A DNA stretch of 64,000 nucleotides. Source: Valencia hispanica (taxonomy: Eukaryota > Chordata > Actinopteri > Cyprinodontiformes > Valenciidae). Below, one piece after another: positions 58,676 through 64,000 of the stretch. Location of the stretch: positions 46,813,541 to 46,877,540 of the forward strand of contig OY747714.1 of NCBI GenBank assembly GCA_963556495.2, written 5' to 3'. The translations under genes and the position numbers were made by a program. Below the pieces are notes generated by a model. It was given only the letters and a program-made list of their open reading frames with translations, was not told the DNA's origin and did no database searches. Position 1 is the first letter of the stretch. The number at the start of each line of letters is the position of its first letter.

Positions 58676-59589
58676 ATTCCAATGAAAAAGGTAAGACTTT
58701 ATTTCTTTGCTTTGCATTTACAGAAAAAAGATTTGCATCTATAGTCGATATGGCCACTAAACTTTATGCTCTTTATGCAAGCTACTCAGAAAACCCAAGG
58801 AACAGATGCCACACGATGGTTGAAAAAAATTATATATTTCAATCCAAGTAGCCTGTGTAACAAAGCTCAATAAAACAACTTAAAATCAGTCTTGGAATTG
58901 TCCTGCACAGTCACCAGGGGAAGGGAAGTATTTGACACCTTTTGATGGGCGCTTGGCAGTCCAGGCCCAGAAAGCACTATTTTGGTCACGGTGCACACCT
59001 CCCTCGTTCGTTGGCTGGAAGCTAAACGGTTGGTCTCCAGACGCTCCGGAAGATGCGTCCCACGTTCCTCGACCCGAGACAACTGCAAAGAAACTGGAAC
59101 CAGTCACTTCACACCACAGCGCCCTCCAGTGACCACGCTCCTGGCACACGTGGGTTTTCCATTGGACTCTGTGTTCTTGAGGGGAGTGCATGCATCCGTG
59201 CCGGCGCACCTGACTTTACAACCGAGTCAATCAAGTTCAAAACAGAGTGGCTTACAGTGGGAAACACAACTGAATAAATGCAAGAATACAACGTAGATAA
59301 AGCATGCAAAAATAAAAACAAGTCATGCAAAGTAAATACAAAAATCAAATACAAATATTTCCCAGTGTGGGACACGTCTGCTGACAACACCTCCATCAGT
59401 TCATTCTGACCAGTCAACAGATAGTTATTCATTGATTAAACGTTATTGTGACTTTGCTTCTAACCTTTAGTCTGTCACCACGGTGATGACCACGTCACCA
59501 CCAGACCGAGCAGGAATTGAACGAGGATTATTTTATTCTTTTATGGTGTAGTAAACTATAGTAGCCTTGTTGGGGTTGGAGCAGACAGG

Positions 59590-61814
59590 TCAAATGCTCA
59601 GCTTGATTATCAAAAGAAGAGAGGCAAGAAATTCGATGCATGCGCTGGTGGTCTTCTCTGCTGTGTTCCTTGCTCCTCTGTTGTCTGCAGAGCAGAAGCC
59701 AATGTGAGGAAATGGATCTATGCAAACGTCAAACTCACAAATGGTCACCTGTTTGAACTGACCAGACTGTTCAACTTTCAGGATGATGTTGTTGCAAAGC
59801 TCTGGTGGTAATCCACTTTTATTTGCAACTCTACATGTGTATGTTCCTGAGTCGCTGGTGGTGGCATTCTTCAGCTTCACATTGACTTTGCCATGTGCCA
59901 TCCGTGTGTCCATCAGCTCCACTCGACCCCGGTAAATTTGGTTTTGATGCCGAGTGTCCTCATTTTTGTCTTTGTACCAAGAGAACACAACATTATCGTG
60001 TTCTAGAAAGCGTCCACTCAACTGCGATTATTTCCCTTTCAGTGGGAGCTTGACATGGAAGAACGGCATCATCTCCAGACTTCACTGGTAATTCTTGCGG
60101 AGCTGAACAGAAAAATAACCAAGCAGGATGTCAAAACTCTCTTATTTTGAAAAGTTAAACAACTCAGTGGAAAACAAAAGGTAACAAAAGGTAAGAATTT
60201 AGAAGAAGGATATCTAAATTATAATGGGTAAGACTTAATATGTAACGTTTGAACAGTTTAGAAAAGCTGAAATAAACTAACGAGCTCATATTGCAGTGAG
60301 ACAGAGGGGCAAACTGCTGTACCCCGACAAAACCTGCTGTACATTGTAGCTGACAATGAAAGCTTTCTAGAATCTTCATCTAAAACTTTACAAATCCATC
60401 AGATGAGCTTAGCACACCATGTTTTCTTTTTACTGTATGCACTTTATGAAATATCTGTATAATATCGGGATTCCCTGATTGGGAATCTTTTTATTCTGGG
60501 GTTTCTTTTAGAATACCCCAAACAGATGATAAATGTTTAGCTATACATCAAATCAATATCAGAATATCAAGTAAAAGGCTCTCAAAACAATTCATATATT
60601 TAGATTTTTGCTTGTACAGTATTTTTATAACACCCCTGCCTGTTTGTATCTGTTGAATTCTTCTGTATACTTCGTTTGTTTGTGTGTTGTATACTTGCTA
60701 TTTGTTCAATAAAGTTCTTAAAAATGCACAAAATCCACGTGCTAACGTCCAGCCAATCGTGTAGTGTGGTGTTAGCGTTCAGCCAATCATGCAATATGAC
60801 GTCATAATTAGCCGCAGGCCCCCGAGCAGATCTGGTACCTGCACCGGACTCCGTATGGCTTCGGCAAAGACGAGAAAAAATATCGAGTCCAATCAGAGCA
60901 TTCTCACTGGCTGCGGAGGTCAGAAAGTTTCCACATGAAGTCTATTTTTTTCCGGACGCCTCATACGGATTTCCATGAAGTTATAGAAACTACATGACCC
61001 AGACAGGAAGTCAGACGTAGGCTAGCGAGGTGCATCCGGAATATTTCAAAATAAAAGCAGTGTTGCATTTTTCCCCCAGCTTTTTCTGTTATTATTAATA
61101 ACAGGGACTTCAGTTCAGTGTGTGTATGATAGTTTGCGATATTTTTACAAGTATATCTTTAAACGTATTAAGTCAGACTTTGTCAGTGTGTTGCAAACTA
61201 TGGCTAAACATCCATTGCTTTCAGTCTGTGCTTTCTGGAGACCTTCCGCACATGAACCGCAGTCGGTGTGAATGGCGGTCCGTACGAAAACCGAACTGCA
61301 TCCGGTCCGCACTCGGTGAGAATGAGGCGTTAGAATATCTATCTGTACTTGCCGGAATAAAACTCAAAATATTTTGTTTTTATTTTCATAAAATTCAGAG
61401 GTTTATATATGTTTATACACTTCCTTTCTGGTTCCCTCCCACAAACTTCTCACAACAATTTGCTAGAATTTGGCCCATTCCTCCCTTAAGAACCGTATTC
61501 TCAGCTCCACAGATTATTCTTCATGTTTTGATAAAGGTTACAATCATTAAAAAGATTTACTGCAGGCCCGGAGAATCTGAGTCAGGCTTCCATATCAAGG
61601 AAGGAATAAATCGCATTTAACACCATCCCACAAATGAGTCATAAAGCACAAGGAAAGAAAACATTTTACCATAGTATCAAACATCACCAGTAGCAAAAAT
61701 AAGAAGTCTAATTGAACATATATGTTGGTTACATTTAAAATATAGATAAAAAATCCAGTTCTTACCATTTACAAAGGCAATTAAGCAAAAGAGAAAGGCA
61801 ACATGCAGCAACAT
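59590..61814 (-). pseudogene. V-set Ig gene with frameshift; possible GPI-type C terminus
   Basis: Exons by homology: 61814-61766 (signal peptide MLLHVAFLFCLIAFVN, donor G|GTAAG), about 60102-59763 (V-set) and 59684-59590. The V-set exon starts in frame (PQELPVKSGDDAVLPCQ) but near 60015-60022 the frame changes; downstream, FLEHDNVVFSWYKD and DSGTYTCRV continue in another frame. The exon is one base too long for its neighbours if the phase-1 donor at 59762 is used. The last exon ends in a hydrophobic run (LASLLLIIKLSI) with no cytoplasmic tail, as in GPI-anchored precursors. It is related to the gene at 51784 by domain and exon plan. A sequencing error would make it intact. Confidence 0.7.
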
Positions 61815-64000
61815 GTTCAAGGAAGTAGACAGGTGAGCCGAACATTTAACAAAGAGCCAACATGTCCGTTTCCTTCTATGAGTCATGAATCAGGAATTCA
61901 AACAGAGTTCATTTTGACTGTAGCCGGGCCAAAGTGCATTCCAATAGCCAACAATAAATGAATGCGTCTCATCTACTCGTTTTTCATTAAATCTGCTGTT
62001 GTCTCTAGTATAAATGTATGCCTTGTGAGTGGTTTTCTGTGGAAACAAATGCTCTGGCGCTCCTGTTTCAGAAGGTTGAAGTTTGTCGGAGGAATGGTTG
62101 GTGGATGAAAGGACCACGAGTCTTACTCCTTCATTTTCATGATATGCAAAGATCTGACCTCTGATTTACTAACAAATAACTAGCTTGGCATTATACTTCG
62201 CTGGTGGTGTTCAAAAGACAAATTTCAACCATTTCTTCCTCAGCTCCTCCTTCTTGGGTAAAAAATGCAACGCATCTCCACAAATAACACAACCTAAAAT
62301 GTGTTCCACCATGTTGTGGAGTTGCTAATGGTTAGCTTTAACTAGCAGAGACGTGCTCTGCTCTCTCCCAGCAAAATCAATCCAGCCTTCCCGTTGGCGG
62401 TCGCAGGCCAACATGACCTAGTTGGCTATATTTCCTTTCTGTGGCTAATGCACGCAGTGGGGGTTGGAGAAAAACGTTCAAGTGCAGCATGCATATGTAA
62501 CTCAGAGTGACCGATTGATTAAAAAAAAGAACAAATATCAGTGAACGAGACCTTTTTTAAATAAATTTTTTTTTTAAACACCTTCCAGGTGGTTACCAAG
62601 GGTTTTTATTAAACCTGCTTTGAGGAATACCACTATGGTATTATTACCATAGTGGTATTCCTCATAAATACACTTGAGCAAAAAAGTGTTTGGAAATGTA
62701 AAAATCTATGCAATAATGATAAATCAATATGGGTATAAATGTAGAAATTAAAAAAAAAAGAAAATAACGGGAAATAAATAAATATATTTATGTATTTATT
62801 TCAAAACAATATATTCTATTTATGTATTTAATTTTACTTACACATTTACTTAGTCGTTTACACATTTATTTGTTTCCAATTGTATTTATTTATATATTTA
62901 TTTTAATTTTGGCATGATCAGTTCTCCATATGCTGCCAGGAGACCACTTATCCAGGATGACTGTTGCCATTAAAGGGTCTGAAAGTCTAGAAAGTTAAAA
63001 TTAATATTTTTTATAAAGAATGACATTAGTTTTAAATGTTCTTTATATTGCAGATTTTTGTTTTATTTTGGCATGCTTGTTTTAGATGTTTCACTGCTTG
63101 ACTGTTGCCTGTACCCTGTACATCAGTTGGGCCACCTAAACAAGAAACACCTTTCAGAAGAGACATAGGCAGAGACGTAGTTGGACATAAATGGAAAAGG
63201 TATTTCCCCTTTTCTCTTGGAAAGGGTCTTTTATTTAAGCAAAGTTGTTTTCTTCCAATTAGATTTTTGATATGTTATTTAAATTGGTTTTAGGTATCAT
63301 ACTGTTGTTGTCCATTCTACATACTTCAATGTCATAAAATATTTTAACTTCGGATAAGTTTAGTCACATTTCTTGGTTTCCAGCAGCGCATAATTTCAAA
63401 AGAACATCTTCCACACATCAGGCATCAAACAGACTTCAAAATATATTTAGGTAAATAACCCTATGCTCATAATATTTATAAATCGTTGTAATAAGATATT
63501 TAAACAAATACTTTCTATCTAGCTGAGGGACAGTTGCCAAACTAAAACACCTGGAAGTACTTTCTGGTTTTCCTTTTTTAAAGGAGAAACTGATAAAGGA
63601 CAGATTGTTTATCCACCTTTACTGTGAAGAGGAGCTTTGAAGACTGTCATCTGTGATGCAATAAGAAGCAGCAGCCAGCAGGTGGAAGCACTTAGTCATA
63701 CACAGAGCCAGAAAAGTATCACATTAAAAACAAATTGGATTAAATGTGCAATGTTTTGGATTGGATTGAAAACATAGATCAGATTATGTTTAATAGTGAG
63801 ATGCTGGGTCACAGGGACAGCAGCTCAGGATCCTGAGATTAAGGGGTCCTCAAAGGTTGGCCCATATGAGGTGAGGTGTTTAAATTTTGATGGATTTAAG
63901 AATACAGAAAAAACTCAAGTAACCCCAGTGTTGTGCCGCAGATAAGTAGGTTCTGGCTATGAATAATTATGAATAATTGCTTAGGGCAATTATCAGATGA
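61815..64000. other. AT-rich DNA, no gene recognised
   Basis: Contains TATTTATTT-rich low-complexity DNA at about 62770-62910 and the hairpin at 62621-62664. No exon or nameable repeat seen. Confidence 0.45.
62621..62664. other. Perfect 20-bp hairpin
   Basis: Arms TGAGGAATACCACTATGGTA (62621-62640) and its exact reverse complement (62645-62664) around TTAT. No transcription context is visible; it could be a fold-back transposon remnant or a small hairpin RNA source. Confidence 0.88.

Noticed and set aside
63105..63293. 62-codon + strand frame as an exon
   Set aside because: No splice borders or homology recognised; length is within chance for this DNA.

Overview
The window is vertebrate nuclear DNA, almost certainly from a ray-finned fish. 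Genes are split by GT-AG introns, the intergenic DNA is AT-rich and packed with teleost-type interspersed repeats (L2/Rex-like, I-clade and Tx1-like LINEs, BEL/Pao, an endogenous retrovirus, hAT and Tc1 relics), and the gene content is fish-like immune receptors, a C2H2 zinc-finger gene and an orphan-type GPCR. There is no operon structure, CRISPR array, rRNA or convincing tRNA gene. Species cannot be named from the sequence.

Layout. 0-2 kb: an intact 304-residue class A GPCR-like receptor on the + strand. 2-5.8 kb: repeats and one LINE fragment. 5.8-10.6 kb: a six-exon zinc-finger gene (659 residues, nine C2H2 fingers) on the - strand, with a hAT element and a Tc1 relic in one intron and an I-clade LINE just upstream of its first coding exon. 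11-16.8 kb: a decayed BEL/Pao retrotransposon split by an antisense LINE. 16.8-43.6 kb: a cluster of Fc-receptor-like (FCRL-like) two-Ig-domain transmembrane receptor genes. It has a relic, three tandem units of about 3.4-4.3 kb (genes A and B intact, C with a nonsense codon), a truncated fourth unit (D), an endogenous retrovirus, a further intact gene (E), a broken copy (F) cut by an LTR element carrying a 21-bp minisatellite, and an intact gene in opposite orientation (G). E and G share nearly identical upstream DNA as inverted arms. 43.6-51.7 kb: LINE fragments and other repeats. 51.8-56.4 kb: a complete three-exon single-V-set Ig membrane protein on the - strand with transposon DNA in its first intron. 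59.6-61.8 kb: a second V-set Ig gene on the - strand with a frameshift. 61.8-64 kb: AT-rich DNA with a perfect hairpin and no gene recognised.

How it fits together. The FCRL-like genes all use the same six-exon plan: split signal peptide (two exons), Ig1, Ig2, stalk plus membrane segment, and a short tail with one Tyr-Asp-Asp-Val motif. All exon junctions are phase 1, so exons can be exchanged. Indels, nested insertions and breakpoints conflict between copies, which points to repeated unequal exchange or gene conversion. With the two V-set genes the window looks like a fast-evolving innate immune receptor neighbourhood. Function is inferred from domain architecture only.
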